A stretch of DNA of 51,005 nucleotides. Source: an uncultured Prevotella sp. (lineage in GTDB: Bacteria > Bacteroidota > Bacteroidia > Bacteroidales > Bacteroidaceae). The position numbers were made by a program, and so were the translations under genes. Below the pieces are notes generated by a model. That model saw only the letters and a list, made by a program, of their open reading frames with translations, did not search any database and had not been told where the DNA came from. Position 1 is the first letter of the stretch, and each line of letters opens with the position of its first letter. Location: positions 1-51,005 of the forward strand of contig CAMVSV010000018.1 in assembly GCA_947170265.1 (NCBI GenBank). Reading direction: 5' to 3'. Shown one piece after another: positions 50,700 to 51,005 of this stretch.

Positions 50700-51005
50700 T
50701 ATAATGACTCACATATATTCCCATGATGCAAAGCCCAAGGAGGCTGTAATGTGAAATCTCTGACAGTCAAAGGATTACCTTTTGTCATGAAAAGAAACCG
50801 ATGGTGCAAACCTTTGATTTCTTCAATATTTGCCCGGCTCAGTTTAACTTTGCAGCCCGTTATTAAGTTGAATTGCGATGAAGGCTTTAAAGAAGCGTGA
50901 TTTTTCAATAGGTGTAAGTTAAATGTTTTTCTAATTATTTTAAACACTAAAATCCTCAAATCCGCAACCTATAGGGTTTAGTGGGATTTTGCTTGCAAAG
51001 CGACA
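50700..51005. other. Right-end stretch with no supported gene
   Basis: A minus-strand frame of 86 codons (50699-50959) lacks a signal, motif or promoter and is doubtful. A plus-strand TAACTTTG at 50845-50852 could be a -7 box for a gene beyond the window, without a correct -33. I see nothing else. Confidence 0.4.

Noticed and set aside
50699..50959. 86-codon minus-strand frame at the right end
   Set aside because: It overlaps a terminator edge, has no promoter or domain, and I recall similar frames as repeat-associated artefacts, though I cannot verify this.

Overview
The window looks like chromosome from a member of the Bacteroidales, most likely a Prevotella/Segatella-type gut or oral anaerobe. 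The evidence is the recurrent promoter signature TTG-N17-20-TAnnTTTG with few Shine-Dalgarno sites, a fused aspartokinase/homoserine dehydrogenase followed by a phosphoglycerate-mutase-like gene, an 11-type complex I operon without nuoEFG and with a fused nuoCD, DUF5112/DUF5113-, DUF5687- and DUF6377-like proteins, and intergenic repeats of a kind I associate with Prevotella. The species call is inference.

Layout. (1) 1-1.9 kb, minus strand: an AT-rich accessory patch of small secreted or lipoprotein genes, one NTF2-fold immunity-like gene, and debris of Rhs-type toxin C-termini. It reads as a decayed toxin/immunity cassette array. (2) 1.9-3.1 kb: non-coding DNA with a REP-like palindromic block and a 271-bp terminal-inverted-repeat element. 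(3) 3.2-10.8 kb, plus: thrA, a probable homoserine kinase annotated by family as phosphoglycerate mutase, glnS, a TPR protein and a DedA protein. (4) 10.8-14.8 kb, minus: a DEDD exonuclease, RlmI-like methyltransferase, tilS and a LolA-like protein. (5) 14.9-19.7 kb, plus: ftsK, a LolA-like chaperone and a DUF5687 membrane protein. (6) 19.7-25.0 kb, minus: a two-component operon with an unusual double-module sensor, a response regulator and a small AbgT-like membrane protein, preceded by a zinc-ribbon membrane protein. (7) 25.2-35.3 kb, minus: nuoA, B, CD, H, I, J, K, L, M, N. (8) 35.5-41.1 kb: an SDR dehydrogenase, a GH73/LysM glucosaminidase, a FadL-like outer-membrane protein, a Tyr/Trp/Gly-rich exported protein, prmA and tRNA-Ser(CGA). 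(9) 41.5-47.2 kb, minus: a tripartite RND efflux operon. (10) 47.6-48.9 kb: a 104-residue orphan gene, then the second copy of the 271-bp element and REP block in mirror-image orientation, with an IS30 transposase remnant between them. (11) 49.1-50.6 kb, plus: a DUF6377-type regulator interrupted by an in-frame TAG.

How the genes work together. Most of the window is core metabolism: threonine biosynthesis, tRNA charging and modification, rRNA and ribosomal-protein methylation, chromosome segregation, and respiratory proton translocation. The less ordinary parts are the toxin/immunity debris at the left end, the mirror-image repeats bracketing about 45 kb of core genes, the fused sensor with two kinase-like halves, the threonine operon with a PGM-like enzyme in the homoserine-kinase position, and the nonsense-interrupted regulator at the right end. 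I did not find a clearly new multi-gene system. The toxin/immunity patch and the fused sensor operon are the best candidates for something undescribed.
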